Source of the DNA: JALYJZ01 sp964476895
GTDB lineage: Bacteria > Patescibacteriota > SICC01
DNA length: 64,000 nucleotides
Reading direction: 5' to 3'
Assembly (NCBI GenBank): GCA_964476895.1
Contig: CAYZCS010000001.1
Coordinates: forward strand, 14,990-78,989
A program made the position numbers and the translations under genes. The notes beneath the pieces are model-generated. The model was not told where the DNA came from, did no database searches, and saw nothing but the letters and a program-made list of their open reading frames with translations. Below, piece by piece: positions 49,248 to 57,121 of the stretch. The first letter of the stretch is position 1. Every line of letters begins with the position of its first letter.

Positions 49248-50348
49248 CTATGCCACCTGCCGGTCCCGTTCGGAATCGGTGAGGAACGCCGGGGATGCAT
49301 CCCATCCGTCCGGTGCCGGGGCTCGGGATGCTTCCCGTTCCGCCCGTCGGTCGTGCGCCCCGCCTGCGTGCGCAGAGCGAAGCGATCCGGCCAGCATCTC
49401 TTCGAGCAACTGTAGTCCCCGCTTCTCCATCATCTGGGCCCTCCCGTGCGTCACGCCCAGTCTTTGGCCGATCCGGTCGTACGACTCGGGTTTTTTCCCT
49501 TCGAACAGGTAGCGGCCCCGGATGATGGCCGCCTCCCCGGGGTGGTACCGTTCCAGCTTCCTGAGCCCTTCCGCCAGGAGTCCCCGCTCTTCCGCCGCCG
49601 CGGCTTCTTCCGCAGGCTCGGGAGCGGAATCAGGAAGCAGGCCTCCAAGCGTATTGCCGTCCTCGCCTTCCTTGTTGCCGACCGGACGATCCAATGACGC
49701 CGTGGTCCGGCTGGCATCGCGCCACCCTGCCACGTCGGCCGCTTCCACGCCCATCTTCTCGGCGATTTCCGTAACGGTCGGTTCCCGTCCCAGCGTCGCC
49801 ATCAGGGCGGATTCCGCCCCTTTCATCTTGTTGACCTCTTCGTAGATGTGAACGGGCAGCCGGATGCTCCGTCCCTTGTCCGCGACTCCCCGACGTACCG
49901 CCTGGCGAATCCACCAGCTTGCATACGTCGAGAACTTGAATCCCCGTCGATGATCGAACTTTTCGACGGCCCGGATCAGACCGATGTTCCCTTCCTGGAT
50001 CAGGTCGAGCAGCGGCAGGTCGGAGTGCCGGTACGTCTTCGCGATCGAGACGACGAGACGGAGGTTGGATTCGACCATCCGGTCCTTCGCCTCCATGTCG
50101 CCACGGCCGATCCGCTGAGCCAGACTGCGCTCTTCCGAAGCGGTCAGGAGCGGATACTGGGAGATACCGTCCAGGTACGCCTGCAAGGAGTCTACGGAAG
50201 AAACCGTCCATGCTTCCGACATCACCTGTTCGGCGGGCGACTGATCCTGCCCCGAAACCGTCCCGTCCCCGACCAGCTCCTCTGACTCCAGGGCAGCTTC
50301 GGGCTCCAGGGCCATCTCGATGTCGGGTGCTTCCTTCATCATCACCAA
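49248..50348 (-). CDS. Sigma-70 family RNA polymerase sigma factor (second copy)
   Basis: 366 residues. Region 1.2 LQAYLDGISQYPLLTASEERSLAQRIGRG, region 2 MVESNLRLVVSIAKTYRHSDLPLLDLIQEGNIGLIRAVEKFDHRRGFKFSTYASWWIRQAV, region 3 LPVHIYEEVNKMK and a divergent region 4 (YDRIGQRLGVTHGRAQMMEKRGLQLLEEM). The C-terminal 45 residues are an unusual low-complexity extension. It resembles the factor at 37751, so the genome has at least two primary-like sigma factors; which is principal is unknown. Start GTG/ATG cluster near 50348. Confidence 0.9.
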   Translation of the reverse strand: MVMMKEAPDIEMALEPEAALESEELVGDGTVSGQDQSPAEQVMSEAWTVSSVDSLQAYLDGISQYPLLTASEERSLAQRIGRGDMEAKDRMVESNLRLVVSIAKTYRHSDLPLLDLIQEGNIGLIRAVEKFDHRRGFKFSTYASWWIRQAVRRGVADKGRSIRLPVHIYEEVNKMKGAESALMATLGREPTVTEIAEKMGVEAADVAGWRDASRTTASLDRPVGNKEGEDGNTLGGLLPDSAPEPAEEAAAAEERGLLAEGLRKLERYHPGEAAIIRGRYLFEGKKPESYDRIGQRLGVTHGRAQMMEKRGLQLLEEMLAGSLRSAHAGGAHDRRAEREASRAPAPDGWDASPAFLTDSERDRQVA

Positions 50349-50364
50349 CGTATCATCACACGCC

Positions 50365-50988
50365 TCAGTCTACGGGCACGGCTTTCACCACGAACCGGTC
50401 CTGGTCGAGCCAACCGGTGCAGGTGTAGATCGTCAGCGTCTCGGTGTCGGTCGGTGCGAGAAGATCGGTACGGTCCCGTCCCACCGTCTCGTGCGAGACG
50501 ATCCGGTAGCGGCGTTCGGAGCCGCTCTCCAGTCGGAGCGTGACCCGCTCACGGCCGGTCACTTTGGGGAGCGGACCGAAGATCTCCGCCTTGTTGTGCC
50601 CGTAGATGATGACGTTCCCCGGCTCGCCCGGTTTCGCGGATTGGACTAAGTACGTGCCGGCGGTGTCGGATACCGACCAGCGACCGTTCCCATACGAGCC
50701 GGGTTCGAGCGGTTCGTCGAGAATGCCGGCGATCGTCAGGCGGACGGGCGCGGATGGGCCAGGCTCCGGCGTGGCGACCGCCTCCAGCGCGACGGCGGGA
50801 CGGATCGAACGGTCGTAGTGATAGTAGTTGAGGCCGGAATAGACGAGCAGGGCCGCGCCAGCAAGCAGAAGTGCGGCGGTCAGCGCGAGCCATACCCGGC
50901 GAAAGCGGCGTGGCGCAGTCTTCCGAACCGGTCGCGAAGAACGCGAAGCAGGTCGCTTCGCGTTCGTTCGTTTCCTCGGGGCCGCCAT
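50365..50988 (-). CDS. Sortase (class D/E-like)
   Basis: 207 residues. A basic N-terminus (about 1-30) and one membrane anchor (about 33-55) precede the catalytic domain: NVIIYGHNKAEIFGPLPKV (catalytic His) and LTIYTCTGWLDQDRFVV (TxTC Cys and the conserved Arg). It starts six bases after the stop of a protein with a sortase-type C-terminal signal, so the two form a substrate-sortase operon. Class E enzymes recognise LAxTG; the substrate here carries FADTG. Confidence 0.87.
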   Translation of the reverse strand: MAAPRKRTNAKRPASRSSRPVRKTAPRRFRRVWLALTAALLLAGAALLVYSGLNYYHYDRSIRPAVALEAVATPEPGPSAPVRLTIAGILDEPLEPGSYGNGRWSVSDTAGTYLVQSAKPGEPGNVIIYGHNKAEIFGPLPKVTGRERVTLRLESGSERRYRIVSHETVGRDRTDLLAPTDTETLTIYTCTGWLDQDRFVVKAVPVD

Positions 50989-50993
50989 GAGGA

Positions 50994-51803
50994 TTACGCC
51001 TGCTGCCAGCGGCGGAAGGTGTAGAGGCCGGCGAGCATCAGCAGGAGGCCCGGGAAGGCGGCCTGCATCGCACCGGTGTCAGCGAAGGAGATTGGCGCTA
51101 CGCCACCCTTTCCACCGCTGGAACCCGCGGCCCCGGCAATGGATGGATCATCAGGGTCGCTAAGTCCACCCGCACCCGGATCATCGGAGGGGTCCAGGGA
51201 GCCCAGCGGATCGATCGTCGGGTCCGGGGTGGGAGTGGATTCCGGATCAGGTGAACCCTCAGGCTCGACGGTCGGTTCGGTCGAAGGGGTCGGAGTCGGG
51301 GTGGGAGTAGGCTCCGGGTCGGGTGAGCCTTCAGGATCCACGGTAGGTTCAGTCGAAGGGGTTGGGGTTGGTGTGGGTTCAGGTGAGGCTTGGACGTCCG
51401 GTGTGGCGGTAGGTGTTGGGGTTGCAGTGGGCGTAGGGCTTCCCTGCGTGCCCACTACCGTCAGGCAGTAATGAATATGGCTCAAATCTCTAGGTTCACC
51501 TGCGTCTCCTCCCTCAGTTTTCAAAGGAGTCGTGCCGAGGCCATCAACATAGTCATGTTCAATGAAGTCACCGCCGGCATACAACTCTACGGTTCCGGTT
51601 ATGCCAGGTTCTACGTTCCAAATGACTACACCGGCAGGATCCTCAACGAATGAGATCGTTGTGCTATTAATCACTATGTCGCCATCACCGCTTTCGGAAA
51701 CTTTGGCACACCCCTCCCGACTCTCATCGTGGGCCAGCGCCGCCGGCATGCCGGACAGAACGAGTCCGAACGCTACTGCAAGGGTGAAATATAATCGCCA
51801 CAT
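50994..51803 (-). CDS. Sortase substrate with Pro/Thr-rich repeats
   Basis: 269 residues. Signal peptide (MWRLYFTLAVAFGLVLSGMPAALA) followed by a plastocyanin-like or beta domain (about 28-120, GDIVINSTTISFVEDPAGVVIWN), then a Pro/Thr/Glu repeat stalk (about 125-230; PEPTPTPTP, STEPTVDPEGSPD), then SFADTG, a hydrophobic segment (AFPGLLLMLAGLYTF) and RRWQQA: a complete sorting signal. ATG 51803 has GGAG upstream. The N-terminal domain's ligand is unknown; the stalk projects it from the surface. Sortase gene follows by 6 bp. Confidence 0.82.
   Translation of the reverse strand: MWRLYFTLAVAFGLVLSGMPAALAHDESREGCAKVSESGDGDIVINSTTISFVEDPAGVVIWNVEPGITGTVELYAGGDFIEHDYVDGLGTTPLKTEGGDAGEPRDLSHIHYCLTVVGTQGSPTPTATPTPTATPDVQASPEPTPTPTPSTEPTVDPEGSPDPEPTPTPTPTPSTEPTVEPEGSPDPESTPTPDPTIDPLGSLDPSDDPGAGGLSDPDDPSIAGAAGSSGGKGGVAPISFADTGAMQAAFPGLLLMLAGLYTFRRWQQA
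51250..51390 (-). repeat. Imperfect tandem repeats in the sortase substrate stalk
   Basis: Two full units start at 51250 and 51322 (72 bp) and a partial unit starts at 51382. They encode the repeated Pro/Thr-rich block ending EGSPDPE and may vary in number between strains. Confidence 0.7.
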
Positions 51804-52040
51804 ACGAAATCTCCGATACATATAAAGAAAACCGCGGATATGTCCGACGGTTTCCTAAAAATTACGTTAACTAGCCGTAACTCTACGTCCCTGCAGGCGC
51901 GTCGTCAATGGTAGACCGTCACAAAGAATCGGGCATGCTCTTAGAAGATTGCCAGTCCAAACTGGACATACTGCTGAACACTACCTCAAGGGATGTGTGA
52001 AGCGAAGTAGGAACAATCTGGCTAGTCGGAGTGGTGACGG

Positions 52041-52079
52041 GGCGGGCAGCCGGTGCGTATCCATGCTCGGCTGCCCGCC
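52041..52079 (-). terminator. Hairpin terminator
   Basis: GGCGGGCAGCCG (52041-52052) and CGGCTGCCCGCC (52068-52079) form a perfect 12-bp stem after the stop of the 123-aa gene. The tail on the minus strand is C-rich, so efficiency is uncertain. Confidence 0.6.
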
Positions 52080-52090
52080 ACGTCGGTCTT

Positions 52091-52462
52091 TCAGCGTCCG
52101 GGAACGCCCTTGATACCACCGGTTCCTTGACGATGCGTGGCCCATCCTCGGCCCAGCCCATCGTCCATCCCGTCCGCCTGCTCGTCCAGCATGTCCATGG
52201 CCACGTTGCCTACGATCGTGAAGGGAACGAAGACCATGGTGACTAGGGTGGGTCGCCGGAACATCTGCCGCATCCGCAGTCGCGCCACGGCCTTGCGACC
52301 GCCTGCCTCCTGGGCGGCGACCGTTGCAGAGCGCCGCGCAGCCTTCCGGTCCGCGGAGCCGAACAGTCGGACGAGCAACTGCGCCGACAAGTTGAGCGAC
52401 AGCGTGACCGCGAAGCAGAACTGCACGCTGCTTATGATCCTGCGAGTGACGGAATCCTCCAT
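52091..52462 (-). CDS. Small membrane protein
   Basis: 123 residues from ATG 52462, chosen for GGGAGG five to ten bases upstream; a longer frame exists but lacks a start signal. A hydrophobic segment near the N-terminus (about 11-31, VQFCFAVTLSLNLSAQLLVRLFG) and a second at about 75-95 (LVTMVFVPFTIVGNVAM) flank a basic middle (RKAARRSATVAAQEAGGRKAVARLRMRQ). No family recognised. Confidence 0.55.
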   Translation of the reverse strand: MEDSVTRRIISSVQFCFAVTLSLNLSAQLLVRLFGSADRKAARRSATVAAQEAGGRKAVARLRMRQMFRRPTLVTMVFVPFTIVGNVAMDMLDEQADGMDDGLGRGWATHRQGTGGIKGVPGR

Positions 52463-52689
52463 CAATGCCTCCCTGTGGTCGTGTGGTGCCGGACCACAAT
52501 GGCCGACTAACCAGATTGTGAATGCCGCGTGAGCGACTAGTAACCATACGACCGCGCGGGACGGTACGTCAACAAACGCTTGCAAAACGTGCCACCGCCC
52601 TGCTAGCCTTGAAAATTCAGCGTTGAGGTATATTCAAGACCTTTTCACTGAGATGACACCGTTCTTTCAACAGACAGGGAGGTAGACGT

Positions 52690-53433
52690 ATGCCACCAGC
52701 AGGAATCATTGACCTCGATTTCGGGGTCATCGCGATCGGCTTCGATGAGCCGGAGCCGATCGTCCCGGCCAAGCCGAACCACTCGCCCGAGCACTACCGG
52801 AAGCAACTGGAGGAGTGCCGCGGCGGCGACCTCCGGCACTTCGAGTGCCTCTTGAGGGGCCTCGACAGCGGAGCGATATCGCTCGACGACCTCGGACTGA
52901 CGTGGGCAGAGCTCAGCGAGTTCCGCACGACGGCACTGGTCCGGCCCGCCAAGCAGTACGTCGAGGAGTGCCGCGGCGGCGACCTCGGGCACTTCGACGA
53001 CCTGCTCCGGTGGGTGAAAGGTAACGTGCTCTCCTTCGGGGAGATCTGCGTGACGATCGACGAGGTCAACGGATTCGTCCGGACGGCGAACTGCCGGAAG
53101 GGCAAGGAGATCCTCGAGGAGTGCCGCGGCGGCGACCTGGGGAACTTCAGCGCCCTGGTCATCGGCTACAGCGAGGACCGCTTCAGCCTCGAGGACATCG
53201 GCACGACCATGGACGAGCTGGAGCAGCTCTCCCGTACGGCGAACTACGAGGCGGCGAGTCAGATCGCCAAGGAGTGCCGTGCGGGTGACTTCGCCCGGTT
53301 GCCCATCCTCGAGTACATCATCTGCAGCGGCCTCTTCAGCGATGAGGAGATCACCCGGCTGGATCTTGACCTCGACGGTTGGCGTCGGTCGCATGAGCAC
53401 GGAGGCGTCAGCCAGCCGATGACCTCGGCCTGA
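52690..53433 (+). CDS. Protein with four 51-residue tandem repeats
   Basis: 247 residues from ATG 52690, with AGGGAGGT upstream. Four repeats start near residues 40, 91, 142 and 193 with (E/K)ECRGGDL..(H/N)F, followed by SLDDLGLTWAEL-type and LxRTAN-type motifs. Each repeat looks like two or three helices with an invariant cysteine and a Gly-Gly-Asp. No signal peptide. The architecture implies a solenoid or scaffold. No known repeat family was recognised. A hairpin terminator follows. Confidence 0.7.
   Translation: MPPAGIIDLDFGVIAIGFDEPEPIVPAKPNHSPEHYRKQLEECRGGDLRHFECLLRGLDSGAISLDDLGLTWAELSEFRTTALVRPAKQYVEECRGGDLGHFDDLLRWVKGNVLSFGEICVTIDEVNGFVRTANCRKGKEILEECRGGDLGNFSALVIGYSEDRFSLEDIGTTMDELEQLSRTANYEAASQIAKECRAGDFARLPILEYIICSGLFSDEEITRLDLDLDGWRRSHEHGGVSQPMTSA
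52809..53360 (+). repeat. Four DNA-level tandem repeats of about 153 bp
   Basis: GAGGAGTGCCGCGGCGGCGA begins at about 52810, 52963 and 53116; the fourth unit at about 53269 reads AAGGAGTGCCGTGCGGGTGA. Spacing of 153-154 bp matches the 51-residue protein repeat. Confidence 0.85.
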
Positions 53434-53470
53434 CCGACTCCGCCACCTCCCTCTACAACGAAAGGACGAC

Positions 53471-53512
53471 CAGCCCCCGATCGTGTTATCACAACACCCG
53501 GGGGCTGCCGTT
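53471..53512 (+). terminator. Hairpin terminator
   Basis: CAGCCCCCG pairs with CGGGGGCTG around an inner GTGTT/AACAC stem; a short T tract follows. Confidence 0.75.
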
Positions 53513-53574
53513 TACCTGTGCGACTTTCTGCCCTCGCCGTGACCGGCGGGTAGGTTCGAGCGCTGACTCCGGGA

Positions 53575-54216
53575 CTAGAACGAGCCGGTCAGGACGGCTT
53601 CTTCGGGCTGGTCGTCATCCTGAGTCTCCAGCGTGATGCTCACCTGGACGTACGCCGACGCGTCGCGGGTCTGGTCGAGTGTCATCACCCACCGTTCACC
53701 GACTTTATAGAGCCGGCCGGCCGCGAACTGCGAGAGCGGTTCGGGTTGGGTCAGGTATACCTCGTAGAAGGCGTCTCCCGGCGGGTCGGGGAGGTCGGCG
53801 GAAACGGCCAGGACGAAGCGATCCGGGTTCGCGATCCGGGCGGCCTCACCGCTGCCTTCCTGGCCCGGTTGCGGCGCCAGTATGGCGATCTGCTGACCGG
53901 GAGCCAGGGCCGTCGTAGCCGTCGGGGTCGGCGTACCGACCGTTACCGGCCCTTGGATCACCTCTTCTTCCACCCCGTCATCATTGCCGCCGGTGCCGAG
54001 CAGCGCGTACGCGCCGACCGCCGCGGCCGCGAGCACCACGATCCCGACGATCAGCATCACGATCAGGCGGACGTTCGAACCGCCGCCCGATGGCTCGAAG
54101 CCAGGGTCGGAAACCGGCGGAGGGCCGGGGTCGGGCGTGGGCTGGGGACCGGCACCTGGCGGTGTTCCCTGCGGATTCTGACCGGGCTGGTCTTGGTTTG
54201 GCGCCCCTTGTTGCAT
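53575..54216 (-). CDS. Membrane-anchored protein with RskA-like exported domain
   Basis: 213 residues. Residues 1-47 are Pro/Gln/Gly-rich and cytosolic; one membrane helix (about 50-73, LIVMLIVGIVVLAAAAVGAYALL); then a short linker and an exported beta domain whose PPGDAFYEVYLTQPEPLSQFAAG resembles the C-terminal domain of RskA-type anti-sigma factors. No anti-sigma zinc motif is present, so it is not a clear anti-sigma factor. ATG 54216 has TATGGT six bases upstream. Confidence 0.6.
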   Translation of the reverse strand: MQQGAPNQDQPGQNPQGTPPGAGPQPTPDPGPPPVSDPGFEPSGGGSNVRLIVMLIVGIVVLAAAAVGAYALLGTGGNDDGVEEEVIQGPVTVGTPTPTATTALAPGQQIAILAPQPGQEGSGEAARIANPDRFVLAVSADLPDPPGDAFYEVYLTQPEPLSQFAAGRLYKVGERWVMTLDQTRDASAYVQVSITLETQDDDQPEEAVLTGSF

Positions 54217-54222
54217 GGCCTT

Positions 54223-54228
54223 ACCATA
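54223..54228 (-). promoter_or_regulatory. -10 box (TATGGT) of the RskA-like gene
   Basis: TATGGT ends six bases before ATG 54216. Confidence 0.5.
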
Positions 54229-54287
54229 CTACACGCCTGCTTGGGCGGCCAAGGGCATGGTTACGGCGTGATGGTCCGGCCGGCCCG

Positions 54288-55076
54288 TTACGCGACCCGT
54301 GCCCGGGCGTAGACGTTCGCGACCAGGAGTCCCCAGAGGATCGCCGCGCCGCTGAGCACCGGGACGAACGAGACGAGGAATCCGGCCAGCGCCGCGATCA
54401 GGCCGAACTCGACCTGCTGGCTCCGCGGCCGGAGCGAGGTGACCGGCTCCGGCAGCATGAAGAACGCGAAGAAGAACGGCAGGAGCAGCGGTACCGTCTG
54501 GACGCCGAGCGTGCTGGCCGAGAAGGTGCTCAGGGATAGCGAACCGTTCACCGCCAGGACCAACACCAGGTACGCGCCGAGGAATGTCAGGACCTGCGGG
54601 AACCTCTTCACCCTCCAGACGTTGAGCAGGCCGAAGAGGATCGTGATCCAGAGGTAGCTGTCCGGCCACCAACCGAGCGAATAACCGAAGGCGACGGCGG
54701 TCACCGCCACGCCGAACGCAGCCGGATTGAAGACGTGCTGCTTCCCGTGGAGCAGGAAATGCTTCGACCCGATCGCCAGCGCCACCGCCAGCGGCGGCAC
54801 GTACAGCGCGACGTTCGCCGGCATCAGTACCGTGACGATCGCGGACGTGATCAGGGCCGACTCCCAGTTCGGTTTGCCGGTCTGGGCACGGTGAAGGAGA
54901 TAGTCGAGCGTCAGGCCGAGCGGAATCACCAGCGCGGCGATCGTCAGCCGTTCGGGTGCCGGCGGCAGGAAGAGGATACCCCACACGACCAGCGTCACCA
55001 TGTACGCCGCCATCGCGGTCCAGGGGCTGATCGCCTTGTACTTCCTCCAGTATGTCGCGAGCGTGCCAGCAGCCAT
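54288..55076 (-). CDS. RnfD/NqrB-family membrane protein
   Basis: 262 residues from ATG 55076, with TAGGCT eight bases upstream; the longer open frame is unsupported. About eight membrane helices. FLLHGKQHVFNPAAFGVAVTA and LPEPVTSLRPRSQQ match conserved loops of the RnfD/NqrB family, in which the Ser/Thr of 'PVTS' carries covalent FMN in true subunits. No other Rnf or Nqr genes are nearby, so it may have a different role, as do many lone RnfD-like proteins. Divergent from the MFS gene. Confidence 0.78.
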   Translation of the reverse strand: MAAGTLATYWRKYKAISPWTAMAAYMVTLVVWGILFLPPAPERLTIAALVIPLGLTLDYLLHRAQTGKPNWESALITSAIVTVLMPANVALYVPPLAVALAIGSKHFLLHGKQHVFNPAAFGVAVTAVAFGYSLGWWPDSYLWITILFGLLNVWRVKRFPQVLTFLGAYLVLVLAVNGSLSLSTFSASTLGVQTVPLLLPFFFAFFMLPEPVTSLRPRSQQVEFGLIAALAGFLVSFVPVLSGAAILWGLLVANVYARARVA

Positions 55077-55139
55077 GCACTCGTAGCCTACCCCGACCGC
55101 CGCTCCGCGCCAAATTGAAAACGCGCGGGACGAATCAGC

Positions 55140-55145
55140 TACCAT
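55140..55145 (+). promoter_or_regulatory. -10 box (TACCAT) of the MFS-lgt operon
   Basis: TACCAT ends six bases before ATG 55152. Confidence 0.55.
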
Positions 55146-55151
55146 GTAACC

Positions 55152-56357
55152 ATGGCCGACGGGACGATCCTCGGAATCCGAAGGCAATGGCTCGTGCTCG
55201 GCATCGCCGTGCTCGGCTTGAACGCGTCGGTCACCGTGCTGGCGTTCTACCTGCCGGTCGTATTGTCCCGGCTGACCGAATCGCAGGCCGCCGTCGGGTT
55301 CGGCGTCGGGATCGAGGGGCTGGTCGCCCTGACGATACCGCTGATCATCGGCCGCGCCTCGGACCGCCGCGGCAAACGCGTGCCGTACATGCTGGCCGCG
55401 ACACCGCTGATCATCGCCGGGCTGCTGGGCGTCGCGATACTCGATTCCTACTGGCCGCTGGTCGCGGCGGTCACCCTCTACTTCATCGGATACTACGCGT
55501 ACTACACGGCGTACCAGTCACTGTACCCCGATCTGCTCCCCGCCAAGGAATACGGTCGCGCGTGGTCCGTGCTGAACGTCTTCCAGGGGATCGGCGTCGG
55601 GCTGGCGCTCGTCGGCGGCGGCGCCCTGCTGGTGGTGAGTGACAGCGCGCCGTTCCTCGGCGCCGCCGGGGTACTGCTGGTCACCACCGCCCTGGCCGCG
55701 CTGCTCATCCGTGAGCGACGTCCCGGACATCTCGGGATGAAGCGGCTCGGCACGCTCCGCACCCTGGCCTACCACCTGCGGACGGACGTCCACCTCCGGC
55801 TGTTCCTGCCCGCCCACTTCGGCTGGGAGTTCTCCCTGGCAGCGATCCGAGCCTTCGTGCTGCTGTACCTGCTCAAGGGCCTTGGCATCGGCGAGGCCGC
55901 GTTGGTCGGCATCCTCGGCGTCGTCCTCCTCGCCTATCTGGTCGCCGCCGTGACGTCCGGCAACATCATCGACCGCTTCGATCCCCGCCGCTATACCACC
56001 GGCGTGATCCTGCTCTTCACCGCCGCGATGTTCACGCTCGGCCTGACGACGGACGAGACCATCCTCCGCGCGATCCTGCCGTTCGGGGTCTTCTCCGGCG
56101 CCGCGGTCCTGATGCTGGCCTACCCGATCCTACTCCGGGTCACGCCGGCGGACCGGCACGGCGAGTACACCGGGTACTACCAGGCCAACCGCGGGCTGGC
56201 GTTGATCGCCGGCACCGTCGGTACCGGTTGGCTGATCGACCGGTTCGGCGGCACCTTCCCGGCGACCGACGGCTACCAGGTCCTCTGGCTCACCGCCGGG
56301 ACCGTCGTGCTCCTGACCGTGCCGTTCTTCTGGCGGCTCACCCGGCGGTCGGCATGA
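55152..56357 (+). CDS. Major facilitator superfamily transporter
   Basis: 401 residues with twelve predicted helices in two halves. GRASDRRGKRVPYML between helices 2 and 3 is the MFS motif A-like loop; LLIRERRPGHLGMKRLG is the long central loop. A substrate is not evident; the sequence is unlike known antibiotic or sugar porters and closest in style to uncharacterised permeases. ATG 55152 has TACCAT six bases upstream. The stop overlaps the Lgt start (ATGA). Confidence 0.83.
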   Translation: MADGTILGIRRQWLVLGIAVLGLNASVTVLAFYLPVVLSRLTESQAAVGFGVGIEGLVALTIPLIIGRASDRRGKRVPYMLAATPLIIAGLLGVAILDSYWPLVAAVTLYFIGYYAYYTAYQSLYPDLLPAKEYGRAWSVLNVFQGIGVGLALVGGGALLVVSDSAPFLGAAGVLLVTTALAALLIRERRPGHLGMKRLGTLRTLAYHLRTDVHLRLFLPAHFGWEFSLAAIRAFVLLYLLKGLGIGEAALVGILGVVLLAYLVAAVTSGNIIDRFDPRRYTTGVILLFTAAMFTLGLTTDETILRAILPFGVFSGAAVLMLAYPILLRVTPADRHGEYTGYYQANRGLALIAGTVGTGWLIDRFGGTFPATDGYQVLWLTAGTVVLLTVPFFWRLTRRSA

Positions 56358-57121
56358 GCTTCGTCCCGCCGGAATCGGTGACCCTCGGGCCGTTCACCGT
56401 CTACTTCTATTCCCTGTTCATCCTGCTCGGCCTCGGGCTCGGGTACCTCCTGGCGAAGCCGGAGGCCCGGCGGCTCCGGATCCCGCTCGAGGCGCTACGG
56501 ATGTCGATCTTATACGGCCTGCTGCCCGGCATTGCCGGGGCACGGCTGTACCACGTGCTCGACCGGTTCGACTACTACGCCGCCCAGCCGGCGCAGGTCT
56601 TCGCGCTCTGGAACGGCGGGTTGGCGATCCTCGGCGGGTTGGCCGGCGGCCTGCTCGGCCTGTGGTGGTTCGCCAGGCGGCAGCGGATCCGCCTGCTCCG
56701 CCTGCTCGACGTCTGGGCACCGTCGGTCCTCTTGGCTCAAGCGATCGGACGCTTCGGCAACTGGACCAACCAGGAGGCGTTCGGGCCGCCGACGGACGCG
56801 CCGTGGGGCGTGTTGATCGAGCCGGCGCACCGACCGGCCGAGCACACGGCCGCCACGCACTTCCACCCCACCTTCTTCTACGAGGCCGGACTCAACCTGC
56901 TCGGCCTGGCGCTCCTGCTCGCGCTTCGGCCGCGGCTCCGGAGCAAACCCGGCACCGTGCTCGGGGCATACCTCGTAATCTACGCCGCCGGACGGTTCGC
57001 CGTAGAGTTCTACCGGTTCGACACCGCCCAGTTCGCCGGCCTCAACGTGGCGCAGGCTGCCGCGGTCGGGCTGGCCGTGGTTGGCATCTGGCTGCTGACG
57101 CGGCCGCGGGCTCAGTCATGA
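56354..57121 (+). CDS. lgt: Prolipoprotein diacylglyceryl transferase
   Basis: 255 residues with seven predicted helices. IGRFGNWTNQEAFGPPTDAPWG is the Lgt signature (GR.GNF.NQE..G.PT..PWG), and HPTFFYEAGLNLLG and GRFAVEFYR are the other conserved blocks. It lipidates the lipobox cysteine of prolipoproteins such as the one at 30304. Start ATG 56354 overlaps the MFS stop. Its own stop overlaps the convergent ZIP gene by 10 bp. Confidence 0.95.
   Translation: MSFVPPESVTLGPFTVYFYSLFILLGLGLGYLLAKPEARRLRIPLEALRMSILYGLLPGIAGARLYHVLDRFDYYAAQPAQVFALWNGGLAILGGLAGGLLGLWWFARRQRIRLLRLLDVWAPSVLLAQAIGRFGNWTNQEAFGPPTDAPWGVLIEPAHRPAEHTAATHFHPTFFYEAGLNLLGLALLLALRPRLRSKPGTVLGAYLVIYAAGRFAVEFYRFDTAQFAGLNVAQAAAVGLAVVGIWLLTRPRAQS

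Noticed and set aside
49248..50348. Possible stress-specific ECF sigma factor
   Set aside because: Regions 1.2, 2, 3 and 4 are all present, so it is a primary-like sigma-70 factor, not ECF.
52809..53360. Possible CRISPR-like repeats
   Set aside because: The 153-bp period encodes in-frame protein repeats, too long and too coding-consistent for CRISPR.
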